Below, in pieces: positions 52,107 through 61,956 of a stretch of DNA of 64,000 nt. A program made the translations under genes and the position numbers. Origin of the DNA: Rhodococcus sp. CH91 (lineage in GTDB: Bacteria; Actinomycetota; Actinomycetes; Mycobacteriales; Mycobacteriaceae); the NCBI RefSeq assembly GCF_022554085.1, contig NZ_JAKFYR010000002.1, forward strand, positions 248,001 to 312,000, read 5' to 3'. The notes under the pieces were generated by a model, which worked only from the letters and a program-made list of their open reading frames with translations, did no database searches and was not told the origin of the DNA. Position 1 is the first letter of the stretch; each line of letters begins with the position of its first letter.

Positions 52107-54392
52107 ATGACCAGCACTACCGCCGTCGAGATCGACGAGGGTGTCTACGAGACCGTCGCAACGCTCGACAACGGTGCCTTCGGCACCCGCACCATCCGTT
52201 TCGAGACCGGCCGTCTCGCACGCCAGGCCGCCGGTTCGGTCGTCGCCTATCTCGACGACGAGACCATGCTGCTCTCGGCCACCAGCGCCTCGAAGCAGCC
52301 CAAGGAACATTTCGACTTCTTCCCGCTGACGGTGGACGTCGAAGAGCGCATGTACGCCGCCGGCCGCATCCCCGGCTCGTTCTTCCGTCGCGAGGGACGC
52401 CCCTCCACCGACGCGATCCTCACCTGCCGCCTCATCGACCGCCCGCTGCGCCCGTCCTTCGTCGACGGCCTGCGCAACGAGATCCAGGTCGTCGTGACGG
52501 TCCTGAGCCTGAACCCGAACGACCTCTACGACGTCGTCGCGATCAACGCCGCCTCGGCGTCGACCCAGATCGCCGGCCTGCCGTTCTCCGGCCCGGTCGG
52601 TGGCGTGCGTGTCGCGCTGATCACCTCGGACGAGAGCAAGGCCGGCCAGTGGGTCGCCTTCCCGACCGTCGAGCAGCTCGAGAACGCCGTCTTCGACATG
52701 GTCGTCGCCGGTCGCATCGTCGGCGGCGCCGACAACCCGGACACCGCCGATGTCGCGATCATGATGGTCGAGGCCGAAGCGACCGAGAACGTCATCGCAC
52801 TCGTCGAGGGCGGCGCCCCGGCTCCGACCGAGACCGTCGTCGCCGAGGGACTCGAGGCCGCGAAGCCGTTCATCGCCCGCCTGTGCATCGCGCAGCAGCA
52901 GCTCGCTGCCGCCGCCGCGAAGCCGACCGGCGACTTCCCGCTGTTCCCGGCCTACCAGGACGACGTCTACGCCGCTGTCGAGGCCGCTGCCTCCGACAAG
53001 CTCGCCGAGGCGCTCACCATCGCCGGCAAGCAGGAGCGCGACGACCGCACCGACGAGATCAAGCTCGAGGTTCTCGAGCAGGTCGCGCCGAACTTCGAGG
53101 GTCGCGAGAAGGAGATCGGCGCGGCCTTCCGCTCGCTCACCAAGAAGCTCGTGCGCCAGCGCATCCTGCGCGACCAGTTCCGCATCGACGGCCGCGGTGT
53201 CACCGACATCCGTGCGCTCTCGGCGGAGGTCGCGGTCGTGCCCCGCGCCCACGGTTCCGCTCTGTTCGAGCGCGGCGAGACCCAGATCATGGGCGTCACG
53301 ACGCTCGACATGGTGAAGATGGCGCAGCAGGTCGACTCGCTCGGACCCGAGACGAGCAAGCGCTACATGCACCACTACAACTTCCCGCCGTACTCCACCG
53401 GTGAGACCGGCCGCGTCGGTTCGCCGAAGCGCCGTGAGATCGGCCACGGTGCACTCGCCGAGCGGGCGCTCGTCCCGGTCCTGCCGAGCCAGGAGGAGTT
53501 CCCCTACGCCATCCGTCAGGTCTCCGAGGCTCTCAGCTCGAACGGCTCGACGTCGATGGGCTCGGTCTGCGCCTCGACCCTGTCGATGCTCAACGCGGGC
53601 GTGCCGCTCAAGGCGCCCGTCGCCGGCATCGCGATGGGCCTGGTGTCCGACGAGATCGAGCTCGAGGACGGCTCCCGCGAGACCCGCTACGTCGCCCTCA
53701 CCGACATCCTCGGTGCCGAGGATGCCTTCGGCGACATGGACTTCAAGGTCGCCGGCACCAAGGACTTCGTGACCGCCCTGCAGCTCGACACCAAGCTCGA
53801 CGGTATCCCCTCGCAGGTGCTCGCCGGTGCGCTCTCGCAGGCACACGACGCCCGGTCCACGATCCTCGAGGTCATGGCCGAGGCCATCGACACGCCCGAC
53901 GAGATGAGCGAGTTCGCACCGCGCATCACCACCATCAAGGTGCCGGTGGACAAGATCGGTGAGGTCATCGGCCCCAAGGGCAAGATGATCAACTCGATCA
54001 CCGAGGAGACCGGCGCGAACATCTCCATCGAGGACGACGGCACCGTCTACGTCGGTGCTGCGGACGGCCCGTCCGCGCAGGCCGCGATCGACAAGATCAA
54101 CGCCATCGCCAACCCGCAGCTGCCGAAGGTGGGCGAGCGCTTCCTCGGAACGGTCGTCAAGACCACGGCCTTCGGTGCCTTCGTGTCGCTGCTTCCGGGA
54201 CGTGACGGTCTCGTGCACATCAGCAAGCTCGGCAACGGCAAGCGCATCGCGAAGGTCGAGGACGTCGTGAACGTCGGCTCGAAGATCCGCGTCGAGATCG
54301 CCGACATCGACAACCGCGGCAAGATCAGCCTCGTTCCGGTGGAGGACGAGACGGCCGAGGCCACCGCGACCGGCGAGAACACCGAGTCCTGA
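52107..54392 (+). CDS. pnp: Polynucleotide phosphorylase/guanosine pentaphosphate synthetase
   Basis: A 761-residue 3'-5' phosphorolytic exoribonuclease; actinobacterial members (GpsI) were also described as pppGpp synthetases. Two RNase PH domains surround an all-alpha linker: the first with [58 protein letters not shown], the second with [30 protein letters not shown] and [30 protein letters not shown] domain ([12 protein letters not shown]) and an S1 domain ([26 protein letters not shown]) close the protein. ATG 52107 follows GAAGAGAAGAC. A strong terminator follows. Confidence 0.96.
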   Translation: MTSTTAVEIDEGVYETVATLDNGAFGTRTIRFETGRLARQAAGSVVAYLDDETMLLSATSASKQPKEHFDFFPLTVDVEERMYAAGRIPGSFFRREGRPSTDAILTCRLIDRPLRPSFVDGLRNEIQVVVTVLSLNPNDLYDVVAINAASASTQIAGLPFSGPVGGVRVALITSDESKAGQWVAFPTVEQLENAVFDMVVAGRIVGGADNPDTADVAIMMVEAEATENVIALVEGGAPAPTETVVAEGLEAAKPFIARLCIAQQQLAAAAAKPTGDFPLFPAYQDDVYAAVEAAASDKLAEALTIAGKQERDDRTDEIKLEVLEQVAPNFEGREKEIGAAFRSLTKKLVRQRILRDQFRIDGRGVTDIRALSAEVAVVPRAHGSALFERGETQIMGVTTLDMVKMAQQVDSLGPETSKRYMHHYNFPPYSTGETGRVGSPKRREIGHGALAERALVPVLPSQEEFPYAIRQVSEALSSNGSTSMGSVCASTLSMLNAGVPLKAPVAGIAMGLVSDEIELEDGSRETRYVALTDILGAEDAFGDMDFKVAGTKDFVTALQLDTKLDGIPSQVLAGALSQAHDARSTILEVMAEAIDTPDEMSEFAPRITTIKVPVDKIGEVIGPKGKMINSITEETGANISIEDDGTVYVGAADGPSAQAAIDKINAIANPQLPKVGERFLGTVVKTTAFGAFVSLLPGRDGLVHISKLGNGKRIAKVEDVVNVGSKIRVEIADIDNRGKISLVPVEDETAEATATGENTES

Positions 54393-54436
54393 TCCTCGAC
54401 CTCGGCCGGCCGGACTTCCGGTAGGCCGAGGGGACA

Positions 54437-54478
54437 CGCACCCGTGGCGCCCGACTCCGGTCGGGCCCCACGGGTGCG
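54437..54478 (+). terminator. Terminator after pnp
   Basis: A 19-position stem (54437-54455 with 54460-54478, one mismatch) with a 4-base loop TCCG. A second, smaller inverted repeat (CCTCGGCC...GGCCGAGG) lies just before it. Confidence 0.85.
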
Positions 54479-54586
54479 GTCGTTTCGCGGGAGGGTGGTT
54501 ACCGGCGTGCAACGGCCGGATGCCGCAACGGTGAGGGATCTGCCGAAGTGGGTCCGATCCGGTCCGAGGAGTGGTTCCCTTGAGGT

Positions 54587-55855
54587 GTGACCACGGCCAC
54601 TCCCTCGGATGTCGGACGGTTACAGGGGGCGAACCTCGCGCTCGCGACCTGGGTGTCCGCCATAAACTTCTGGGCTTGGAACATGATCGGCCCGCTCTCG
54701 ACCACCTATGCCGCCGATATGTCGCTGAGCAGCACCGAAGCGTCCATGCTGGTGGCCACGCCGGTCCTCGTCGGTTCGGTCGGTCGTATCGCGGTCGGCG
54801 CCATGACGGACCGGTACGGCGGGCGGGCGATGTTCATCGCCATCTCGCTGCTGTCGATCGTGCCCGTCGTCGCGGTCGGGTTCGCCGCTGAAGCGGGATC
54901 CTTCCCGCTCCTGCTCGTCTGCGGGTTCTTTCTCGGCATCGCGGGCACCATCTTCGCCGTCGGTATCCCGTTCGCCAACAACTGGTACGAACCCGCCCGC
55001 CGGGGCTTCGCGACCGGCGTGTTCGGCGCCGGCATGGTCGGCACCGCGCTGTCCGCCTTCTTCACCCCTCGCTTCGTGAACTGGTTCGGGCTGGTTCCCA
55101 CGCATCTGATGGTCGCGGGGGCCCTCGCGGTGACGGCGGTGGTCTGCATCCTCGTGATGCGCAACGCACCGTATTTCACCCCCAACACCGATCCGGTCCT
55201 GCCGAAACTGGCCGTCGCGGCGAAACTCCGTGTCACCTGGGAGATGTCGTTCCTCTACGCCGTCGTATTCGGCGGGTTCGTGGCGTTCAGCACCTACCTG
55301 CCCACCTACATCAAGACGATCTACGACTTCTCCACCGTCGACGCCGGAACACGCACCGCCGGTTTCGCGGTGGCCGCGGTCCTCGCACGGCCTGTGGGTG
55401 GAGCACTGTCGGATCGGGTGCCCCCGAAATACGTGGTGCTCACCTCCTTCGCCGGCACCGCGGTGATGGCCGTGATCGCGACCTTCAAGCCACCGGCGGA
55501 TCTGTGGTCGGCCGTCACCTTCATCATGCTGGCGATCTTCCTCGGTATCGGAACCGGCGGCGTCTTCGCCTGGGTGGCCCGGCGGGCGCCCACGCACGCG
55601 GTGGGGAGTGTCACCGGCATCGTGGCCGCGGCGGGAGGGCTGGGCGGCTACTTCCCGCCTCTGGTGATGGGCGCGACCTACAACGCCGAGGACAACAACT
55701 ACACGGTCGGCTTGCTCCTGCTCGCCGCGACAGCTGTGGTCTGCCTGCTGTACACCGCGTTCCGCTTGCGCGCACACGAACAGCCGAACCCGGAAGCCGG
55801 GGAATCGAGGAACCGCGCCGACCGCGGCTCCGAGATACGTAAGGAGACTCCGTGA
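54587..55855 (+). CDS. narK: Nitrate/nitrite MFS transporter NarK
   Basis: A 422-residue, 12-helix transporter of the nitrate/nitrite porter family. The NNP signatures are present in relaxed form: GIAGTIFAVGIPFANNWYEPARRGFATGVFGAGMVGTALSAFF and, in the second half, GIGTGGVFAWVARRAP with GSVTGIVAAAGGLGGYFPPLVMG. It would bring nitrate in for NarGHI and carry nitrite out. GTG 54587 follows GAGG closely. Its stop overlaps the narG start (GTGA), so transporter and reductase share one transcript. The 194-base region upstream carries the pnp terminator and must hold the nar promoter; no clear regulator site was identified. Confidence 0.92.
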   Translation: MTTATPSDVGRLQGANLALATWVSAINFWAWNMIGPLSTTYAADMSLSSTEASMLVATPVLVGSVGRIAVGAMTDRYGGRAMFIAISLLSIVPVVAVGFAAEAGSFPLLLVCGFFLGIAGTIFAVGIPFANNWYEPARRGFATGVFGAGMVGTALSAFFTPRFVNWFGLVPTHLMVAGALAVTAVVCILVMRNAPYFTPNTDPVLPKLAVAAKLRVTWEMSFLYAVVFGGFVAFSTYLPTYIKTIYDFSTVDAGTRTAGFAVAAVLARPVGGALSDRVPPKYVVLTSFAGTAVMAVIATFKPPADLWSAVTFIMLAIFLGIGTGGVFAWVARRAPTHAVGSVTGIVAAAGGLGGYFPPLVMGATYNAEDNNYTVGLLLLAATAVVCLLYTAFRLRAHEQPNPEAGESRNRADRGSEIRKETP

Positions 55856-58800
55856 CAGACACCGTAGGAATCGGAGGCCGCGCCGAAGAACTGCTCGTGC
55901 GGAGCGGACGCTTCTTCACCTCGGGCAAGGAATCCGGCGACACGCGCACCGTCACCCGGCAGGGCGGCAGGGAAGGCGACATCTTCTACCGCGATCGATG
56001 GAGCCACGACAAGGTCGTCAGGTCCACCCACGGAGTGAACTGCACCGGCTCGTGCTCGTGGAAGATCTACGTCAAGGACGGGATCATCACCTGGGAGACA
56101 CAGGAAACCGACTACCCGACGGTAGGTCCCGATCGGCCGGAATACGAGCCGCGCGGCTGCCCGCGCGGTGCGGCCTTCTCCTGGTACACCTATTCCCCGA
56201 CGCGCGTGCGGTATCCCTATGCCCGGGGACTGCTCGTCGAGATGTACCGGGAGGCCCGGCAGCGTCTCGGCGACCCGGTGCTCGCGTGGGCCGAGATCCA
56301 GAACGATCCCGAACGGCGTCGCCGCTACCAGCGTGCTCGCGGTAAGGGCGGGTTGGTGAGGGTCACGTGGGCCGAGGCCACGGAGATGATCGCCGCCGCG
56401 CACGTCCACACGATCAAGGAGTACGGGCCCGATCGGGTGGCCGGGTTCTCTCCGATCCCGGCCATGTCCATGGTGTCGTTCGCCGCGGGGTCGCGTTTCA
56501 TCGAACTGCTCGGCGGCGTGCTGACGTCCTTCTACGACTGGTACGCCGACCTGCCGGTGGCCTCGCCGCAGGTCTTCGGCGATCAGACCGACGTGCCGGA
56601 GTCGGGCGACTGGTGGGACGCCTCCTACCTGATGATGTGGGGTTCGAACGTGCCGGTCACGCGCACACCGGACGCCCACTGGATGACGGAAGTGCGGTAC
56701 CGCGGCACCAAGGTCGTCGCGGTCAGTCCCGATTACGCCGACAACACCAAGTTCGCCGACGAGTGGATGCCGTGCGCGGCAGGCACCGACGGTGCGCTGG
56801 CGATGGCGATGGGCCACGTGCTGCTGAACGAGTTCCATGTACAGCAACGTGTCCCCTTCTTCACCGACTACGTCCGCCGGTACACCGACCTGCCGTTCCT
56901 GGTGCGGCTCGAGGAACGCGACGGGAAACTCGTGCCCGGCAAGAACCTCACCGCGGCCGATCTCGGACAGGACGTCGAGAACGCCGCCGTCAAACCGGCG
57001 TTCGTCGACGGCGCCACCGACACGGTGGTGGTGCCTCCCGGCTCCCTCGGATTCCGGTACGGCGACGACGGCATCGGGAAGTGGAACCTCGAACTCGGCG
57101 ATCTCGTCCCTGCTCTGACGGTCGCGTCTGCGGGCGGGGCGGGGGAGCGCGTGGCCGTGCATCTGCCCAGCTTCGACACCCTGGACGGGCACGGCGAGAG
57201 CATCGAGCGGGGTGTGCCGGTGCGACGGATCGGCGAGCACCTCGTGTGCACCGTCTTCGATCTGATGCTCGCGCAGTACGGGGTGAACCGTCCCGAACTC
57301 GACCTTCCGGGACGATGGCCGAGCGGCTACGACGACTCCACCTCCCCGTACACACCCGCCTGGCAGGAATCGATCACCGGAGTGTCGGCGGCACAAGCGA
57401 TCCGCATCGCCAAGGAGCTGGCGATCAACGCCGAGGAATCCGGCGGGCGCTCGATGATCATCATGGGCGCCGGCATCTGCCAGTGGTTCCACGGTGACGC
57501 GACCTATCGTGCCGTCCTGGCGCTGCTCATGCTCACCGGGTCCATGGGTCGAAACGGAGGCGGATGGGCACACTACGTCGGACAGGAGAAATGCCGTCCC
57601 GTCACGGGATGGGCCGCCTTGGCGATGGGGACCGACTGGAGCCGTCCACCGCGGCAGATGGCCGGCACCTCCTACTGGTACGTGCACACGGGGCAGTGGC
57701 GCTACGACGGTTACCGCGCCGACGCGCTGTCGAGTCCCCTGGGGCGAGGGCGGTTCCGCGGCAAGCACACGATGGACGTGATGACGTCTGCCGTGGCGAT
57801 GGGGTGGTCGCCCTTCTACCCCCAGTTCGACCGCAGTACCCACGAGGTCGCCGAGGAAGCGAAGGCGGCGGGCCGGGAGATCCCGCAGCATGTCGCGCAG
57901 GAACTCGCCGACGGAAATCTGAAGCTGGCGATCACCGATCCCGACGACCCGCGCAACTGGCCCCGGGTGCTCAGCGTGTGGCGGTCGAATCTGCTCGGTT
58001 CGTCCAGCAAGGGCAACGAATACTTCCTCCGGCACCTGCTCGGCACCGATGCGAACGTGCAGGCCGGCCCTGCGGCAGAGGACCTGCGGCCGGGTGAGGT
58101 CACCTGGAGAGAGGACGTCCCCGACGGGAAACTCGACCTGCTCATGTCGATCGACTTCCGCATGACGTCGACGACATTGTTCTCCGACATCGTGCTTCCC
58201 GCTGCCACCTGGTACGAGAAGGGGGATCTGTCGAGTACCGACATGCATCCCTACCTCCACGCGTTCACCGCGGCAGTCGATCCGCCCTGGGAGACCCGTT
58301 CGGACTACGACGCCTTCGGCGCCATCGCGAAGGTGTTCAGCAGCCTGGCGCGCACGCACCTGGGAACCCGCACCGACATCGTGATGGGAACCCTGCAGCA
58401 CGACACCCCGGGAGCGATGGCGTATCCCTCCGGTACGGAGCGGGATTGGCGATCGACGGGCGAGGTGCCGGTTCCGGGGAAGACGATGGGGCCGCTGACG
58501 GTCGTCGAACGCGACTACGGTGCGATCGCGGAGAAGTGGGCCACGCTCGGACCGCTCGTCGAGACGCTCGGGCTCAACACCAAGGGCGTGACCACCCGGC
58601 CGGATCGGGAGGTCGCCGAACTTGCGAAGAAGTTCGGTGTCATGAATTCCGGTGCCGGACAGGGTCGTCCGGCGATCGACACCGCCGAGCGTATGGCCGA
58701 CACCATTCTTGCACTGTCCGGCACCTCCAACGGGAGATTGGCGGTCCAGGGGTTCCGCGAACTGGAGAAACGTACCGGCCGCAGGCTCGTGCACCTGGCG

Positions 58801-59544
58801 GAGGGAAGCGAGGAAAGGCGGATCACCTACGCCGACACCCAAGCCCGTCCCACGCCCGTCATCACCAGTCCCGAATGGTCGGGGAGTGAGACGGGAGGGC
58901 GCAGGTACTCGCCGTTCACGGTGAACATCGAGGAGCTCAAACCCTTCCACACCCTGACGGGACGGATGCACTTCTACCTCGACCACGACTGGTTGGAGGA
59001 ACTCGGTGAGCAGCTCCCCGTCTACCGGCCCCCACTGGACATGTCGCGACTGTTCGACGAACCGGCCGTCGGCACGGGCGACGGAATCGGGCTGGCCGTT
59101 CGGTATCTGACGCCGCACTCGAAGTGGTCGATCCACTCCGAATACCAGGACAACCTGTTCATGCTCTCCCTGTCCCGGGGCGGGCCCACGATGTGGATGT
59201 CGGCCGCCGATGCCGCGAAGATCTCGGTGAGCGACAACGACTGGGTGGAGGCGGTCAACCGCAACGGTGTCATCGTGTGCCGGGCGATCGTCTCCCACCG
59301 CATGCCCGAGGGCGTCGTCTTCGTCTATCACGCGCAGGATCGCGTCATCGACGTGCCACGGACCGAGACCACCGGTACGCGCGGCGGTATCCACAACTCG
59401 CTGACGCGCATCCTCATCAAGCCCAGCCACCTGGCCGGGGGATACGCGCAGACCGCCTACGCGTTCAACTATCTCGGCCCCACGGGCAACCAGCGCGACG
59501 AGGTGACGATCGTGCGGCGCAGATCGCAGGAGGTCGTCTACTGA
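55852..59544 (+). CDS. narG: Respiratory nitrate reductase, alpha subunit (Mo-bisMGD)
   Basis: A 1230-residue catalytic subunit that reduces nitrate to nitrite on the cytoplasmic face of the membrane. The N-terminal [4Fe-4S] cluster has the NarG-specific ligand set His60-x3-Cys64-x3-Cys68 and Cys103 (HGVNCTGSC...RGCPRG). The molybdenum site region FYDWYADLPVASPQ (residues 227-240) contains the Asp ligand, followed by QTDVPES and WGSNVPVTRTPDAHW. AAGGAG precedes GTG 55852. There is no Tat signal, as expected for a cytoplasm-facing Nar enzyme. It needs molybdenum cofactor and NarJ for maturation. Confidence 0.97.
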   Translation: MTDTVGIGGRAEELLVRSGRFFTSGKESGDTRTVTRQGGREGDIFYRDRWSHDKVVRSTHGVNCTGSCSWKIYVKDGIITWETQETDYPTVGPDRPEYEPRGCPRGAAFSWYTYSPTRVRYPYARGLLVEMYREARQRLGDPVLAWAEIQNDPERRRRYQRARGKGGLVRVTWAEATEMIAAAHVHTIKEYGPDRVAGFSPIPAMSMVSFAAGSRFIELLGGVLTSFYDWYADLPVASPQVFGDQTDVPESGDWWDASYLMMWGSNVPVTRTPDAHWMTEVRYRGTKVVAVSPDYADNTKFADEWMPCAAGTDGALAMAMGHVLLNEFHVQQRVPFFTDYVRRYTDLPFLVRLEERDGKLVPGKNLTAADLGQDVENAAVKPAFVDGATDTVVVPPGSLGFRYGDDGIGKWNLELGDLVPALTVASAGGAGERVAVHLPSFDTLDGHGESIERGVPVRRIGEHLVCTVFDLMLAQYGVNRPELDLPGRWPSGYDDSTSPYTPAWQESITGVSAAQAIRIAKELAINAEESGGRSMIIMGAGICQWFHGDATYRAVLALLMLTGSMGRNGGGWAHYVGQEKCRPVTGWAALAMGTDWSRPPRQMAGTSYWYVHTGQWRYDGYRADALSSPLGRGRFRGKHTMDVMTSAVAMGWSPFYPQFDRSTHEVAEEAKAAGREIPQHVAQELADGNLKLAITDPDDPRNWPRVLSVWRSNLLGSSSKGNEYFLRHLLGTDANVQAGPAAEDLRPGEVTWREDVPDGKLDLLMSIDFRMTSTTLFSDIVLPAATWYEKGDLSSTDMHPYLHAFTAAVDPPWETRSDYDAFGAIAKVFSSLARTHLGTRTDIVMGTLQHDTPGAMAYPSGTERDWRSTGEVPVPGKTMGPLTVVERDYGAIAEKWATLGPLVETLGLNTKGVTTRPDREVAELAKKFGVMNSGAGQGRPAIDTAERMADTILALSGTSNGRLAVQGFRELEKRTGRRLVHLAEGSEERRITYADTQARPTPVITSPEWSGSETGGRRYSPFTVNIEELKPFHTLTGRMHFYLDHDWLEELGEQLPVYRPPLDMSRLFDEPAVGTGDGIGLAVRYLTPHSKWSIHSEYQDNLFMLSLSRGGPTMWMSAADAAKISVSDNDWVEAVNRNGVIVCRAIVSHRMPEGVVFVYHAQDRVIDVPRTETTGTRGGIHNSLTRILIKPSHLAGGYAQTAYAFNYLGPTGNQRDEVTIVRRRSQEVVY

Positions 59545-59596
59545 TGTTCGTCGAGCGAACAGCCGGGCGGAGTGCGATGCAGGAAGCGAGGTGGAC

Positions 59597-61276
59597 ATGA
59601 AGGTCATGGCACAACTTGCGATGGTGATGAACCTCGACAAGTGCATCGGATGCCACACCTGCTCGGTGACCTGCAAGCAGGCATGGACCAATCGGTCGGG
59701 TACCGAGTACGTGTGGTTCAACAACGTCGAAACACGTCCGGGGCAAGGTTATCCGCGAACCTACGAGGATCAGGAACGCTGGCGCGGCGGATGGATCCGG
59801 GACTCCAAGGGCCGCGTACGCCTCCGGGACGGCGGCCGATTCGCCAAACTCGCCCGCATCTTCGCGAACCCGAAGATGCCCTCGATCCAGGACTACTACG
59901 AGCCGTGGACCTACGACTACGACAACCTCACCAACGCTCCGCTCGGAGAGCACATCCCGGTGGCGACGCCACGCAGCCTGATCTCCGGTGAGCCGATGAA
60001 GGTGCAGTGGTCGGCGAATTGGGACGACAACCTCGGTGGCTCCCCGGCGGTCGTCCCGGACGATCCGATCCTGAAGAAGGTCGGCGAGCAGGTGAAGCTC
60101 GAGTTCGAGCAGACCTTCATGTTCTACCTGCCCAGGATCTGCGAGCACTGCCTGAACCCGTCGTGTGTGGCGTCGTGCCCGTCGGGTGCGATCTACAAGC
60201 GCTCGGAGGACGGGATCGTGCTCGTCGATCAGGACCGGTGCCGCGGCTGGCGGATGTGCGTGTCCGGATGCCCGTACAAGAAGGTGTACTTCAACCACAA
60301 GACGGGCAAGGCCGAGAAGTGCACCTTCTGCTATCCCCGGGTGGAGGTGGGCCTGCCCACCGTGTGCTCGGAGACGTGCGTGGGACGGCTGCGGTACATC
60401 GGGCTCGTCCTCTACGACGTCGACCGCGTGCTGGAGGCGGCCTCGGTGGAGGACGAGAAGGACCTGTACGCGGCGCAACGTGACGTGCTGCTCGATCCCA
60501 AGGATCCCGACGTGATCGCCGGCGCCCGCGCCGAAGGGATCTCCGACGAGTGGATCGAGGCCGCCCAGCGTTCACCCGTCTACGACCTGATCAGCACCTA
60601 CCGGGTGGCGCTGCCCCTGCATCCGGAATATCGGACGATGCCCATGGTCTGGTACGTGCCGCCGCTCTCGCCCGTCGTCGACGCCGTGAGCCGCGAGGGG
60701 CACGACGGCGAGGACATCGGCAATCTCTTCGGCGCCCTGGACGCACTGCGCATCCCCGTCGCGTACCTCGCGGAACTGTTCACGGCCGGAGACACCGGTG
60801 TCGTCGAGGCCGTGCTGCGTCGGCTCGCCGCGATGCGCTCGTACATGCGTGACATCAATCTGGGACGCGAGACCCGTCCCGAGATCCCCGAATCCGTCGG
60901 CATGAGCGAAGAGCAGATCTACGCGATGTACCGGCTCCTCGCACTCGCCAAGTACGACGAGCGGTACGTCATCCCGACCGCGTACGCGGCCGAAGGCCAT
61001 CGGCTGGAGGAGACCGCGACGGACTGCGCGCTGTCCTACGAGGGTGGACCCGGGATGTACGACTCCTCCGGTCCGTTCGGTGAGGCCAGCGGCACCCCCG
61101 TCCCGGTGGCGGTCGAGACCTTCCACGCTCTCGCCCAGCGGCAGACGAGCGAAGGCCTCGGAGCGAACGCGTCGAATCCCTCGCGGGTGAACCTGCTCAA
61201 CTGGGACGGCAAAGGCGTGCCGACCGGCATGTTCCCGGGTGGACGTGAGGGGAACGGGGACGGGGACGGGCGATGA
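59597..61276 (+). CDS. narH: Respiratory nitrate reductase, beta subunit (iron-sulfur)
   Basis: A 559-residue electron-transfer subunit. Four Cys clusters are visible: DKCIGCHTCSVTCKQAW, ICEHCLNPSCVASCPSGA, RCRGWRMCVSGCPYKK and KCTFCYPRVEVGLPTVCSETC. The Trp in RCRGWRMC replaces a Cys, the known feature that makes one cluster [3Fe-4S]. It carries electrons from the NarI haems to NarG. ATG 59597 has GCGAGG 6 bases upstream; GTG 59591 is less likely. The 52-base gap after narG is the largest in the operon; the stop overlaps narJ (ATGA). Confidence 0.96.
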   Translation: MKVMAQLAMVMNLDKCIGCHTCSVTCKQAWTNRSGTEYVWFNNVETRPGQGYPRTYEDQERWRGGWIRDSKGRVRLRDGGRFAKLARIFANPKMPSIQDYYEPWTYDYDNLTNAPLGEHIPVATPRSLISGEPMKVQWSANWDDNLGGSPAVVPDDPILKKVGEQVKLEFEQTFMFYLPRICEHCLNPSCVASCPSGAIYKRSEDGIVLVDQDRCRGWRMCVSGCPYKKVYFNHKTGKAEKCTFCYPRVEVGLPTVCSETCVGRLRYIGLVLYDVDRVLEAASVEDEKDLYAAQRDVLLDPKDPDVIAGARAEGISDEWIEAAQRSPVYDLISTYRVALPLHPEYRTMPMVWYVPPLSPVVDAVSREGHDGEDIGNLFGALDALRIPVAYLAELFTAGDTGVVEAVLRRLAAMRSYMRDINLGRETRPEIPESVGMSEEQIYAMYRLLALAKYDERYVIPTAYAAEGHRLEETATDCALSYEGGPGMYDSSGPFGEASGTPVPVAVETFHALAQRQTSEGLGANASNPSRVNLLNWDGKGVPTGMFPGGREGNGDGDGR

Positions 61277-61956
61277 GACTGCTGCGTTCACGACGCGCGG
61301 CCTCCGATCGCGCCCTGCACCATCGTCTCGTCCGTCAGTCCGCGTCCCTGCTGCTCGCCTATCCCGACGAGGAGCACCGCGAACGGCTCGGCACGGTCGA
61401 GCAGCTTCTCGAGCACATCACCGGGCCCGAGAAGGACATGCTGGCTACGGCTGCTCGTGAACTGGGCGCGAAAGACCTTCTCTCCACGGCGCAGCAGTAC
61501 GTCGAGACCTTCGACCTGCGGCGGCGTTCGACGATGTACCTGACCTACTGGACGTCGGGGGACACCCGCAATCGTGGAGCCGAGATGCACGCCTTCGCGA
61601 GTGTCTATCGTGCCGCGGGTGTCGTGCCTCCTGCCGACGAGTCACCCGACCATCTCCCGGTGGTCCTCGAGTTCACCGCGAACGTCGATCCCACCTCCGG
61701 AGAGGAACTCCTCACTCGCTATCGGGTGGCGCTGGATGTGCTCCATGCTTCCCTGCGCGACGCGCGCTCCCCGTACGCGCAGGTCGTCGAGGCGGTCTGT
61801 GCGACCCTCCCGCCGGCGACCGACCAGGAGGAGGAACGGGCCCGGCGCCTCGCGCAGGCGGGACCGCCCCGCGAATCGATCGGTCTCCAGCCGTTCACGC
61901 TGACGGTGCCACCCCGGACCGGCCGGACGCCGCCGAAAGGAACCTCGCAATCATGA
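61273..61956 (+). CDS. narJ: Nitrate reductase chaperone NarJ (delta subunit)
   Basis: A 227-residue helical TorD/NarJ-family chaperone that binds immature NarG for cofactor insertion and membrane docking. Typical segments are RLVRQSASLLLAYPDEEHRERL, YVETFDLRRRSTMYLTYWTSGDTRNRGAEM and ELLTRYRVALDVLHASL. The C-terminal 40 residues are Pro/Thr-rich and probably flexible. The start overlaps the narH stop and its own stop overlaps the narI ATG, so the subunits are translationally coupled. Confidence 0.94.
   Translation: MRLLRSRRAASDRALHHRLVRQSASLLLAYPDEEHRERLGTVEQLLEHITGPEKDMLATAARELGAKDLLSTAQQYVETFDLRRRSTMYLTYWTSGDTRNRGAEMHAFASVYRAAGVVPPADESPDHLPVVLEFTANVDPTSGEELLTRYRVALDVLHASLRDARSPYAQVVEAVCATLPPATDQEEERARRLAQAGPPRESIGLQPFTLTVPPRTGRTPPKGTSQS

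Noticed and set aside
55699-59724. 1341-codon open frame on the minus strand
   Set aside because: Antisense to narG, whose cofactor motifs are all intact; the translation shows no domain and no credible start.
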